From Argyresthia goedartella (Eukaryota > Arthropoda > Insecta > Lepidoptera > Argyresthiidae), in assembly GCA_949825045.1 (NCBI GenBank), contig OX463807.1, forward strand, positions 39,576,749 through 39,640,748: a stretch of DNA of 64,000 bases. Reading direction: 5' to 3'. A program made the translations under genes and the position numbers. This document shows, piece by piece, positions 1-11,019 of this stretch (positions are counted from its first letter, which is position 1; each line of letters begins with the position of its first letter). The notes under the pieces are model-generated. The model made no database searches. It worked only from the letters and a program-made list of their open reading frames with translations, and had not been told where the DNA came from.

Positions 1-205
1 TATTATATTATATAAATTAGGTGTAGTAGTAGTATTAGGTATATGTACCTACTTATATTATTATTGTGTATGAATTATTTTGTTGTGCAAATAGGTTTTA
101 CTCTCACAATCCACTTTCCTTTCCTATCTGGGTTTGCTGGTAGAAATCTCTTTTATAGAGATAAGCGCGCCTCTTGAACATATATCTTTCTTTGTATACC
201 TCAAC
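1..205 (+). mobile_element. 3' tail of a CR1-type LINE
   Basis: Non-coding LINE 3' end. The stretch around 128-165 (tttgctggtagaaatctc... followed by tagagataagc) matches the 3' tails of the CR1-type LINEs ending at 40955 and 53003 and, in reverse, at 3612. Its 5' side runs off the window, so the length of this copy is unknown, and the 3' limit near 205 is approximate. Confidence 0.6.
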
Positions 206-745
206 GCATGGCGCAAAAAATTTGTTCGCGATGTCGGTTCCAATATATACGGACTATTACCTACCGGGAAGTACGGTTATAAATATAACATCGCTATACA
301 GGACTCGTTTAGTAAACAAATCAGACTATTTACGCTACGTCAGGCGTTTGGGAAAGCTACCTTGTCTGGGGTGCGTAAGTTCCATGACGTGTTAAAAATC
401 AAGACCTTGGGTTCTTATAGAGGCGGGAATTTCATATCAAAAATATTCGAGACAGGAATTAGGGAATTGGGTATCGAGTTAAACCACAAATATGTTAGGA
501 ATATACGGCCTAACTCGACGGAAAGAGTAAATAAGGACTTGGGAAGATAATTTCGGACATATTGTGATAAAACACATCGTTCTTGGGTGGACTTATTGCC
601 GGATATTGAGGCGTATAGAAGAGTTAGAATGGGGAACAAAGACCGTGCTATCTACCGATTTCGCTGGGATAGGACAAAGCAAACAGGAACATCAAGTAGA
701 GACAACTCAACAAATACGACAACAAGCATGACAAAATATAGCTAA
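194..745 (+). pseudogene. Gypsy-type integrase core remnant
   Basis: Remnant of an rve-type integrase core (DNA strand transfer of an LTR retrotransposon), probably Ty3/gypsy-like. In one frame it reads a GLLPTGKYG segment, QDSFSK, SYRGGNF, then NSTERVNKDL and FRTYCDKTH. Integrases normally show D...GPLPTG, SDRG.F and an E about 35 residues later. Here the first Asp is replaced by Asn (SNIYG) and the second by Tyr (SYRGG), while the Glu is kept. A TAA at 548-550 interrupts the frame, which then stays open to 745. No LTR, gag or RT is attached. It is a catalytically dead fossil; the exact superfamily is inferred. Confidence 0.65.
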
Positions 746-1727
746 ATGGATGAGATGACATACGCAACGGGTGGTTTGACAATGAAATATCTCATGCACT
801 TCTCGACGTTTCGGTGTAGAACCACGTAGGGTTGTCATTTACGCTATGTGCAAATTTAACAAGTTAACTTTGCTAAGGTATGGGTTATAATTGGTTGGTT
901 GGCAATCTTATTCCTTAGAAAGTAAAATTTAATTTATAAACAACCAATGGGAATGACTCTGGTTATCAAAGAGCAAGTACATATGAAGGGCAATAAGCGT
1001 ACTGGCGTACAGTATTAACCCTTTCGCTGGCATATTTTTATTAATGAATGAATTTAAAATGAAGTGTAATTTTCCAAATAGCGTACCATCCGACAACCAA
1101 CCAATTTATCGATCACTTTTAGATATAGGCCTAATCTGTGACAGCCCTGGAACATACGATGACGGGGTTGTAGTCATAAATTAAACAATGTACTGGCCGT
1201 TTTCTATTTTTCTGTTGAAGGAACGAGGACCAACGAGGAGAGGGGAGGGTTGCTGGCTGTGCGGGGAAGTAACCCTGGACTTTTGGAAGAGGATTCGTGA
1301 TCTAGCAGTCGATCGAATACGTACCTACATTATCGTTATATTTTAAGTAGAATAACCCATTTTCAGGGATTTTTGAGATAATGATATAAAATTATTCATA
1401 CCTCTCAACTAGAAATATGTGTAAAAGTATAGTGTAGTAATAGTGATAAGTTCCTGAATTCAACTACATTCGGTAATGTACCTTTATTGATTTTATTGAT
1501 TGATAAATTATGTTCACTAGTTAGCGGTGAGCTACGCTACTATTTTACAAGAAGGTGACGCGTGAAGTTACCTTAACCATTGACCATTTCGATGTGGCCT
1601 AGCCTTCATGAACTAGCCAAAACTAATTAACTAATGTTTAATGCACTGATGAATTGGGAATATGTTTTACTCGCATGTAATAAATATTATGTAAGATGGT
1701 CTTCCCATGGTAAGCCAAACAAGGTTG
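746..1727. other. Intergenic, no recognised feature
   Basis: AT-rich sequence with no credible reading frame, RNA gene or repeat that I recognise. Confidence 0.5.
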
Positions 1728-1905
1728 AGTTATGTTTACTAGACGACGACATATTAATAGAGAAAAATACTTATATAATATATCCAAGGCTAAGAAACAA
1801 ATATTCATGTTCATATACAAATATTTGGTCTTACCGAGATTCGAAACAGGGACTGTTAGCTTTGTAAACGGGGTCACTGCCCGTTAGGCTAATCGGTTGT
1901 CAATT
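1728..1905 (-). repeat. Decayed tRNA-derived SINE (family A)
   Basis: On the minus strand a tRNA-like head reads AGCCTAACGGG (A-box-like) and TTTCGAATCTC (B-box-like). A body with a gtcgtctagta motif follows, shared with the better copies at 21082-21327 and 36385-36660. It is diverged and has no clear tail or target duplication. Confidence 0.5.
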
Positions 1906-1925
1906 GTATTTAATTGTAAGTGTTG

Positions 1926-2240
1926 AATGGGGTGTGTGTAGCAGCTCATTAATATCCTCATCGAGGGCTACAGGTCTTTACCCGGATAAGAGAAAGATTA
2001 AGCCATACTCAACCATGCTGGCTCAGTGCAGATTAGTGGAGGGGTTTTACGACCACTAACAACATATCGATAGTAGCCGGGACCTACAGTTTAACGTGTC
2101 ATCCGAAATAGTGTATGTCCGATAATGCTCTTAACATAAATTAATTATCTCATTGGTACATGGTCAGGATTCGAACATGCATCTCCTGTGTGAGAAACAA
2201 GCGTGAAACCCATTAAAACACGAAGCTCAATGGGGTAGTT
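1926..2240 (-). repeat. tRNA-derived SINE (family B), decayed
   Basis: Minus-strand tRNA-like head near 2160-2235, with TTTTAATGGG as a weak A box and TGTTCGAATCC as a B box. A body containing taggtcccggct follows, which I recall from dispersed lepidopteran repeats. The head resembles those at 22205-22278 and 22370-22450. It is too degenerate for a tRNA gene: the cloverleaf arms do not pair. Confidence 0.5.
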
Positions 2241-3611
2241 CACTGTAATAATTAACATCCAGTGTCTATGATAATATTATGTGTGTCGCATTACCTGGTC
2301 TTTGTTATAAAGAAAAATAAAATAAAAAATAAAAATAAAATAACTTGTACCAATCGTAGATTCAGGCAGAGTTAGCCTCATGTCAGTAGTTGAGTGTTTA
2401 AATTAAACAAAGCCATTGAGTAATTTAAAGTGTAATATAGTGAGTGCAATCAATAGTAATCATATCCGGTTAAAGGTTGAGGAATAAACTCATTTTTACG
2501 TAAGGTGGGCACTCAAAATGGAGTATTGAATAATTGGCTCAAAGTGGACATAATGGTGCCTCTGCCGCCTAGTATGGGGAAAGACGTGACGCTATGTATG
2601 TATTGTAGGTAAGGAAGCAAATTATGATTAAATTGTTTACGGGAATTAATTATGACCAGAGAGAGAGAAATTGTCGTAATTAAGTTTTAATCGTAGCAAG
2701 AGAGCAGAAACTTTTTTTATTGTTAGATTAAGTTTGTATAAATAATCAAAATGCTGTACAGATGTCTCTACTATACATTAGATAATGATCTGAGTGGGTT
2801 TTTTGTTTGGATATTAAAGTTTTCCCCTTAGAAATGCCTAGGAACTAAATGTCCGATTGCCCTTGGCAAAGATCCGTCAAAGGCAATCTAACTAATAAAC
2901 CAGTTTATCTTATCATTTTAAATTGAAGTAGATCTTAAACTCTTAAATAAACGATGCAATCTACTATGTCTCTGGTTTTGTTATATCTAATTCATAAGGT
3001 CCATTCTTAAAGTTTTAGGACATTGGGGATTGTATTCTCAATATTTCGCATTTCACGCTGGTATAAAAGAAATAAATAATTAACCGGTTTTACTACTTAA
3101 ATGCAATCACCACTGTTCTTAACTACATTGCACTCAATACACGAAACTACCAGTTTACACTTGATATAATTTTCACGAAGGGTAGGTTAACTTAAAGTCT
3201 AGGCCAGCATAATATAAAAGTGAGCAGAGATTTACCGCATCTAGAAAACAAGCATAAGTGATGTAGTCACAATACCTTCTTGCTGAGCTGAGGGATTACG
3301 ATAAACTACGAAGTAGGCTAATTCTACATCTCCGAGTCACGTGGATTCGCCGTACCGGTGGGACAACGGTGAAAGAACACAAGGGAAATTATCGTAAAAG
3401 TATTCATTTAAAAGGACTATAATTAGACACTATCTAACCTCATTGGACAGATTCTTGCAGTGTTGATGAGATTGATTGCTTGTTTTTTATACGTAATTGG
3501 ATAAATATTAGATTATTAGAGTGCCAAATACATTCATAGTTGTTATTTTGTATCGATGGAGAAGTAAACAGAGAAGGTGGACGGTTCACGAGACCCTAGA
3601 GGTCAAACCAG
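2241..3611. other. Intergenic, only a repeat fragment
   Basis: No gene seen. The only recognisable piece is the repeat fragment at 2484-2612. Confidence 0.5.
2484..2612 (+). repeat. Repeat fragment shared with 22030-22140
   Basis: Segments ggctcaaagtgg and gacgtgacgctatgtatgta recur, reverse-complemented and with mismatches, in the body of the SINE at 22030-22278. This is probably an orphan 3' part of the same SINE family. Confidence 0.5.
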
Positions 3612-3922
3612 TGTATTTCATATATATTTATTGCACATAAAACGACATAGGATATAATAAACAGAAAGGACATCAACAAAGGCATGCTTATCTCTAAATA
3701 GAGATCTCTTCCAGCAAACCCAAGGTTGATAAGAATTTTTTTTTAAAACAGGATATACCTATGTGCTCTGATAAGATACACACATATATTACTGAACTAT
3801 TGAACTAACTGCTAGATACACTACATAGACAACTACATAAATATTATATAAAAATATAAATACACCTAAATAAACTAATATATACAACGCTCAAATCTAG
3901 GATAGATAAAGATAATGCTCCT

Positions 3923-4983
3923 TTAAACGATTCTTGAAGAAAGGCAGAGATGGACTATCTCTGACAGTGCAGGGAAGCGAGTTTCAAAGAGTGATCGCCC
4001 GCAATCGAAAACAGTGCTTGTATGCGACGGTATTGTGATGAGGTATAGAGAGCAGAGAAGCCGTGTGAGTATGCGAGGACGAGCCGAAGGGAGAAAATGA
4101 AAAAGCTCACGGAGAAAGCTAGGGTATCGAGGGTTGGTTAAGATGTTGAATAGAAGAGTGAGGATGTGTATGCCCCGACGAAGACGGATCGGCAGCCGAT
4201 TTAAATCCTTGCGATACTGCGAGACGTGGTCGAACTTGCGCAGTCCGAAGATAAACCTAAACCGAGATTTTGAAATCACTCGAGTCTGTTCAGTTGCTCT
4301 TCGTTGGCGCCAGCCCAAAAAACATCGGCATAATCGATCAAGGGGTGAAGAAAAGATTGAGCAAGAGTAATTTTTGTTTGATGGGGCAGAAAGTTCTGAA
4401 GCCGTCTTAGTGAGTGAAAGGTGGCAAAGACGTGACCTACTGACCTCGCTGACATGGTTAGTCCAGGAGAGTTGTCTATCAAACATGACACCAAGGTTTT
4501 TGGCCTTGTCACTGTAGGCGATTAAAGTACCGTCATAGGTAACGGGCAGTATGGACAGTTGTTGTAATACTTTTAAAGAATGTCTGGTACCTATAATAAT
4601 CACCTGGGACTTACTGGGGTTTACCAGCAATCCGTATGACGAAGCCCAGATTCTGATATTCTCAAGGTCAACGTTCAGTGTGTCTATAGCCAAGTTCACA
4701 TCACTGAAGAGGAAATGACGATAAATCTGAAGATCATCAGCATAGAGATGATATGGGGAGGAAATAACATCGGTGATGGAGTTGATGAAGACAGAGAATA
4801 AGAGAGGGGAAAGAATACCACCCTGAGGAACTCCCGCCAAAAGATCTCACCACTCAGTAAAGGTCTCCTCAGACCTTATGCGCTGCTGGCAGTCTCTAAG
4901 ATAAGAGTCGAACCAGCTGGCCGAGCGAGATGAGAAATTAAGGGACCTTAATATTTGAGTGAGAATGTCAAAATCAACACAGT
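3923..4983 (-). pseudogene. CR1-type LINE ORF2, RT palm to C terminus
   Basis: 3' half of a reverse transcriptase. Going down the minus strand it shows VDFDIL, GVPQGGILSPLLFSVFIN, and the catalytic YHLYADDLQIY near 4735-4760, then LVNPSKSQ and the LINE C-terminal region (RFIFGLRKFDHVSQYRK). Frames shift between 4840 and 4847 and again within 4276-4512, where part of the thumb is read in another frame, so it cannot encode a full protein. It closely resembles the ORF2 at 49776-52715. Only the RT motif block is well preserved. Confidence 0.8.
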
Positions 4984-5260
4984 TGTTATGGCTGCGCCCT
5001 CTGTGGATGAGCCGCCGTATCGCGCACAAACTATGACGACAGAGAAGAACCACGCATTTCCGCACTAAGCCGTTAGATTGCTCTTTCATCGCTTAAAAAG
5101 AGCACTTCGTTTTATTGACATCAACGGATTATTTGTTACCACCACATCATTTTTAATTTATTTAATTAAATTCGAAATAAAGAACGTAAAACTCTAAACA
5201 AGAACAAAATCTTCATTGAAGAGCTCCTGTTGTCTCATATCCTGATCCCACGACTAAACA
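4984..5260 (+). repeat. 5' LTR of BEL D
   Basis: Starts TGTTATGGCTGCGCCC and ends ACGACTAAACA. It matches 10743-11019 nearly base for base. A candidate primer-binding site, TGGACCTCCGACG, begins at 5262. Confidence 0.85.
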
Positions 5261-5550
5261 TTGGACCTCCGACGACGGATATTCGAAGAAACAAAGGATC
5301 AACGGCCAGATTTGAAATCGTCATCTTCAACAGAGATCAGCGAGAGGACTTGGATTTGAAGACCAGCGCTAAGAACGGCATCAAAGATCATCAACAGGGC
5401 CATCGTTTCCTTTCTTATTCCCAAATCCCTGGCTTTGCGTTAATACCGTGCCTTTGTTCTAGTGTCGTGAAGTCGAGAAGTTTCCGTGTAGCGAGTGTCG
5501 AGTGATATTCTGCAGAACTGTAAGTACTTTTGCTTTCTATAAACTGCCAA

Positions 5551-6890
5551 ATGTGTGATAAGGATAAGAAACTTTCCGCCGAGGAGGGTTCTAGATCTAG
5601 GTCAAAATCCGGGCGGCAATAAATCAAATTCGGATAACCGTCTCGCTGAGTTGCGCAACCAACGAGGAGTTTTCAAGGGTCATCTTACTTTCTTTGATAA
5701 ATATGTTTCAAGTTTGGGCAGATGGTAAAGTCGAATTACAAATGAGAATCGATTCAACTGTAGAAATGTTTAACAATTATAGTAGTGTCCAAAATGAAAT
5801 CGAACAAATTACCCTCGAAGATGATTTGTTTTCTAATTTAAAGTATAGAGATCAATTCGAATCGTTGTATTCTATAATACAACGATTCGGCTGCTATGAG
5901 TCTATACTCATAGCAGCCGCGAAGTGTATATTAAGCGAGAACGAACAAAAAGATAGTATTCTTACACTACCCTCCGCTAGTCCGGTGAAAGTAAAACTAC
6001 CTCAGATCAAATTGCCTACTTTCGACGGTTCACACAATTATTGGCTCGAGTTTCGAAACTCATATATAACGATGATTCATTATCATTATCATAAGGATTT
6101 AGACCCGATTCATAAGTTTCATTACCTAAGATCGTCTCTCTCCGGTACTGCTTTGCGTGTTATAAATGCACTAGAGTTCACGGCACCTAACTATGCCCAC
6201 GCGTGGGATTTACTCAATAAAAGGTTCTACAATAATCGTTTGTTAGTACAAAATCATGTCAAGTCATTGTTCAGTACGCAGTCGTTAAGCAAAGAGTGTC
6301 TGTCACAGATACGACAACTTATAGATGCAACACTTCGTGACCTACGCGAGTCCCTAGATGAGCCTTTTGATTCGTGGGATACGTTAATTATTTATTTAAT
6401 TGCGTCTAGACTTGATCCGACTACAGAAAGAGAATGGGAAACTCATAAGGGGTCGCTTTTGTCTGACTCACGGAATCACCCTAGGAAATTAAAGTTAGAC
6501 AATTTACTTACTTTTCTTAGAAACGGCGCTGACATGCTAGATATGATAAAAACGAATAGCAGTAAACGCAATCTCTCGCCGGTAAAAAATAAATCTTACC
6601 ATGAACTCAAGCAGTCCAATAAACATAGAAAGCAAGTCGCTTCTACACACACTTATAATTCTGTGGCTTCGAATTACAAGGGTACATCGAGTCAAATAAA
6701 ATCATATCTTAAACAAGCTCGCACTTGTACTCTATGCAATGGTGATCATGTTCTTTATACGTGTGCTAATTTCCTAAATATGTCTGTTCACGATAGATGG
6801 AAATTAATTAAAGAAAAGAACATTTGCAACAATTGCATTCGCGATTCTCATTCACCGAATGAATGTGTGTTGGGCCCTGTAAATTGTACC
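5551..6890 (+). pseudogene. BEL D gag (DUF1759-like)
   Basis: Gag of a BEL/Pao element, which would form the capsid. The likely original ATG is at 5551 (MCDKDKK), followed by a stop or frame change near 5620 and another near 5715. From 5694 a 412-codon frame runs with the DUF1759-type core (KLPQIKLPTFDGSHNYWLEF, near residues 100-118). A cysteine/histidine-rich knuckle segment follows (CTLCNGDHVLYTC, NICNNC). A further one-base shift near 6870 moves reading into the downstream protease frame. Family assignment is strong from the LPTFDG motif; function is lost. Confidence 0.8.
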
Positions 6891-7957
6891 AAAACAAACA
6901 CAATACGTTACTCCCCAGTGATAACAATATAAGTTGCCATACGTCTGCGTGTCCGGCGCAGAATGGAACTCCGCCGTTGTTATCAATGACGTCCGCAAAG
7001 TCAGCTGATTCGCCCAGCCCGAGCGCAGGCATTTCAGATGAGAGTCGTAGTGCGATGACGTCTAATACGTTGCAACCGGTTTTGTTATCAACCGCGCTCG
7101 TCGAGTTAGCCGATTATGATAACAATTACCATACGGTTCGTGCACTCCTTGACAACGGTAGTCAAAATTGCTTCATAACTGAAAAGTTATGTCAACGCTT
7201 AAATTGCCCTAAAATACAGTCCACTATACGTATATGTGGTGTAGAACAGAGCGTTTCCCAGTCCACCCACTCGTGTCACATTCGAATGCGTTCAAAGACT
7301 TGTGCGTTTGAGACCGGAATTCAATGTCTGGTGCTTCCTAGGATCACTATGACGTTGCCCTCTAGGGACATTGATGTCGAGTCGATATGCATACCAAGCC
7401 ATATACGCTTAGCTGAACCCAATTTTAACACTTCGTCAGAAGTAAAAATGTTAATAGGTGCCGATATATTTTGGGACCTTTTGAGTAATAATAAATTACG
7501 ACTTCCTTCCGGTCCATACCTACACGAGTCGAAGTTAGGATGGATCATATCAGGCCCTATCAATAGATCATTCAAACAAGATGTTGATAGCGTTCAGTGT
7601 AACTTAGTAAACATCAAATCACAGTTACGCAAATTCTGGGAGTTAGAAGAAATATCTAACCCTCCCCGTGCAGCGTCTAAAGAGGACCGTGCATGCGAAG
7701 CATTGTTCTTAGAAACTACGAAACGCGATGAAAACGGTAGGTTTTTAGTTCGAATGCCCTTGAAAGAATCAGATGATTCTTTAAGGGAGTCCCATAGCAT
7801 TGCTAAAAATAGTTTTATATCGTTAGAGCTAAAACTAGATCGTTCGCTGGAATATAAACAGTTATACTGTGATTTTCTTCACGAATATGAAGAGTTAAGA
7901 CATATGTCGTTAGTGCCAGGAGGAATAGAAAGTGTAGATAAACCGTATTATATTTAA
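6863..7957 (+). pseudogene. BEL D protease and linker to RT
   Basis: Aspartic-protease part of a BEL polyprotein. The frame carries RALLDNGSQNCFITEKLC, where LDNGS is the D-[ST]-G-like active-site segment (DNG here), about 90 residues into the frame. LGWIISGP and the FWELEEI...GRFLVRMPLK region typical of BEL pol before the RT follow. The frame ends at TAA 7955-7957 inside the RT entrance motif (YYI-stop-PHHGVYR), so the next domain is cut off by a single nonsense codon. Confidence 0.75.
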
Positions 7958-8693
7958 CCACATCACGGAGTTTACCGCAAGAGTAGTACGACAACTAAAT
8001 TGCGAGTTGGTTTCGATGCTAACACTCCCACGACCTCCAACAAATCGCTAAACTACATACAATATCCTACATGTCGCAAATATTTCACTTAGAAGCGGAG
8101 GCCCTACGCCTCTGCTTCAAAATGAAATATTTGCGATTCTGCTTCGTTTCAGACAGTATCAATATGTCGCTTGCGCTGACATTGAGAAAATGTACAGACA
8201 GATATTGATACAGTCTGATCAACGAAACCTACAACTTATATTATGGAGATCTAATAAAGATAAGCCACTCCAAGTTTACCGTTTAAATACGGTAACCTAC
8301 GGAACCACGTCTGCACCGTTTCTAAGTATTCGCTGCCTGAAAAGGTTAGCGCAAGAATGCGATGACGACATTATCGCTTGGGTTATAGATGAGGATTTTT
8401 ACATTGACGATCTTATCACTGGAAATGACGACCAAAAGAAATTATTAAATATCTGCGATAAAACAACTGAGGCTTTGAATAGAGCTTGTCTGCCATTGCG
8501 TAAGTGGATGTTTAATTTTGTGACAGCAGAAACCACAAAAGATTTATCCGTAGGCGAGCACTGCAATTCGAAAACCTTGGGTTTGGGCTGGTCTAACAAA
8601 ACCGACGGGTTGAACTTCACTACTAAAGTGGAGGTAGATAACTCGGCAGTGGTTACCAAACGTCTCATGTTATATGTTATTTCACAGTTCTAA
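7958..8693 (+). pseudogene. BEL D reverse transcriptase
   Basis: RT fingers and palm in pieces. PHHGVYR and LRVGFDAN follow the stop at 7955. The sequence around 8075-8135 contains an inverted templated insertion that disrupts the frame. From about 8150 one frame runs ADIEKMYRQILIQ (motif A region), LNTVTYGTTSAPF and the catalytic FYIDDLITG near 8397-8425. A TAA at 8691-8693 stops the frame just before DPLSLLSPAI. BEL RTs normally have YxDD; here it is YIDD, so the catalytic pair is retained. Confidence 0.75.
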
Positions 8694-9760
8694 GATCCTT
8701 TAAGTTTATTATCTCCTGCGATTATAACGGAAAAGATAATGTTACAAAAATTGTGGCTTTGCAAGCTAGACTGGGACGACGGAGTCCCAGCTGATATTGC
8801 GTCTCAATGGCACGACTTTATTTCAGAGTTACAATACATAAACGAAATTAGGGTTCCGCGATACATCATGACCGAACCCTCACGACACAAGCAGTTGCAC
8901 ATTGTCACGGACGCATCGATAGATGCATACGGTGCATGCGCTTACATTCGCTCATTTAATAATAATGATTCAATTGCAGTTCGCTTACTATGCGCTAAAA
9001 CTAAATTAGCCCCACTTCGAAAGATAAGCGTGCCCAGACTTGAACTATGTGGAGCCTTAGTTGGTGCAAAACTGTACAATAAAATCGTGAATTCTTCACG
9101 ATTATAATTCGACAAAGTATATTTTTGGACGGACTCCACTATAGTCCAAGGATGGATTCGAACTTCACCGCATTTGCTTAAGACGATTGTCCAAAATAGG
9201 GTGTCTGAAATAAACACGCTTACAGAAGACAGTGTTTGGCGTCATGTGAAAGGTATACAGAACCCCGCCGATGTACTATCCCGCGGTGTTCCCGTCAAGT
9301 CACTAAAATGCGATGAAGCGAGCTTGTGGTGGTGCGGCCCGACATATTGGCGCCAATTTGACTCAAATTGCTCCAATTATCGTGACGATCCGAGTCAGCG
9401 TAGATTTACCGGAATTAAAACTCAGACAACTTATTTTCTAATCACAGAAGAATGTCCTATAATAGACTTCGATAGATTCTCGTCATTTAACCGAATAAAA
9501 CATACGGGCGCTTATTGTTTACGCTTTATTCATAACGCGCGCCCACCGGCGCATCGCATAACCGATTCTCTCACCCCGGATGAGCTGCATTCCTCAGTGA
9601 TAATGTTGACACGGGTCGCGCAACTACAATCATTTAATGATGAGTATCGTAATCTGCAGAATAGTTTACCTGTGAAAATTAAGAAGTGCAAATCGTTTAA
9701 TAAAATTTCCGGACTCAATATTATCATGGATCACGATAGTTATCCAATTAGAGATTAGAT
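8694..9760 (+). pseudogene. BEL D RNase H and linker
   Basis: Same frame as the RT, continuing after the 8691 stop. LWLCKLDWDD, then VTDASIDAYGACAY (first RNase H Asp), PRLELCGALVGAKL (Glu), a TAA at 9105-9107, and FWTDSTIVQGWI (second Asp). NPADVLSRG and LWWCGP, characteristic of BEL pol, follow. The frame ends at 9756-9758. Catalytic positions are present; two stops kill it. Confidence 0.75.
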
Positions 9761-10803
9761 AACTCCACAAGTTTTAGTTATGACAAAAAACATCCCATGT
9801 TATTGTCGAGTAAACACAAATTCGCTGTGCTTTTGTGTACCTACGAACACAAACGATTATTACACGCAGGACCTCAGCTTCTTGTGTCTACCATGCGTGA
9901 GCAGTGGTGGGTGTTGGGAGCTCGTAACTTAGCCAGGCAAGTAATTCATAATTGCGTTACTTGTGCGCGTTTTAAAGGACAAAGTTTAAAGGTGATTAAA
10001 AAGAACTTTCAGCTATTAGTAATTCGAGTCAAGTTATTGATTATGCAAGCGAGAATGGTATCCGAATTTGTTTTATTCCACCATATTCACCTCATCATGG
10101 CGGTTTATGGGAAGCGGGAGTCAAGTCCTGTAAATATCATTTACGACGGATAATGGGTAACGCAAAATTAACTCATGAAGAGTTCATTACGGTATTATCG
10201 CAAATAGAAGCCGTACTGAACTCCCGTCCCCTCTCCCCTCTTTCCGCAGACCCTAACGATTACCTACCACTTACTCCTGGCCATTTTCTGATCGGCCGGT
10301 CTCTGACGACGCCAGCCTCCGATGACCTAACCTCGACAGCGACCACACGCCTGAGCCGCTACGATCGCGTGGAGCAGCTCCGACAGCATTTCTGGGAGCG
10401 TTGGTCCAAGGAATACGTCTCCGAGCTACAAAGAAGTAAAAAAGGGCAGACCAGTGGGGCAGTTGTGGCTCCAGGCAGTCTCGTGATGATCAAAGAGGAC
10501 AACCTTCCACCACTTAAATGGCGAATGAGGAGGATTGAACGTTTTATACCTGGAAAAGATGGAATTTCAAGGGTTGCTGATATCAGAACTGCTTCAGGTA
10601 TCATACGAAGAACCTGTACCAATATCTATCCTCTACCAATACAGACAGGGACTGAGGAACGTGGACAAGATGACCAGCGCGTCAGCTTAACCATGTCTTC
10701 GCATCAGTTGGAAGGAATTACAGTCTTCAAAGGTGGCCGGAATGTTACGGCTGCGCCCTCTGTGGATGAGCCGCCGTATCACGCGCGAACTATGACGACG
10801 TAG
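9761..10803 (+). pseudogene. BEL D integrase with core deletion
   Basis: Starts with an HHCC-type zinc segment (RLLHAGPQLL, HNCVTCARF, about 9850-9975). Just after FKGQSLK the sequence jumps past most of the catalytic core, so the first two Asp residues of the DDE triad are missing. The region with the Glu (HHGGLWEAG) is present but read in another frame at 10080-10130. The C-terminal part from 10153 is open (LNSRPL, LTPGHFLIG, WRMRRIERFIPG, a DUF5641-type tail). Its reading runs into the 3' LTR, so the natural stop is probably lost or lies in the LTR. Confidence 0.75.
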
Positions 10804-11019
10804 AAGAACCACGCATTTCCGCACTAAGCCGTTAGATTGCTCTTTCATCGCTTAAAAAGAGCACTTCGTTTTATCGACATCAACGGATAACTTGTTACCA
10901 CTACATCATTTTCAATTTATTTAATTAAATTCGAAATAAATAACGTAAAACTCAAACCAAGAACAAAGTCTTCATTGAAGAGCTCCTGTTGTCTCATATC
11001 CTGATCCCACGACTAAACA
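10743..11019 (+). repeat. 3' LTR of BEL D
   Basis: Matches 4984-5260; begins TGTTACGGCTGCGCCC. A purine-rich tract (aaaggtggccgg) lies directly upstream and is a candidate polypurine tract. Confidence 0.85.

Larger units (their letters stand above)
4984..11019 (+). mobile_element. BEL/Pao retrotransposon D (decayed)
   Basis: Two LTRs of about 277 bp (4984-5260, 10743-11019) flank gag, protease, RT, RNase H and integrase remains in BEL/Pao order. Likely 5-bp target duplications are ACAGT (4979-4983) and ACAAT (11019-11023), one base apart. The right LTR edge is ambiguous by one or two bases because flank and LTR share ACA. The element sits inside the minus-strand LINE at 3612-12213, so it is younger than that LINE. 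Every coding block has a stop or frameshift and the integrase core is partly deleted. Confidence 0.85.
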
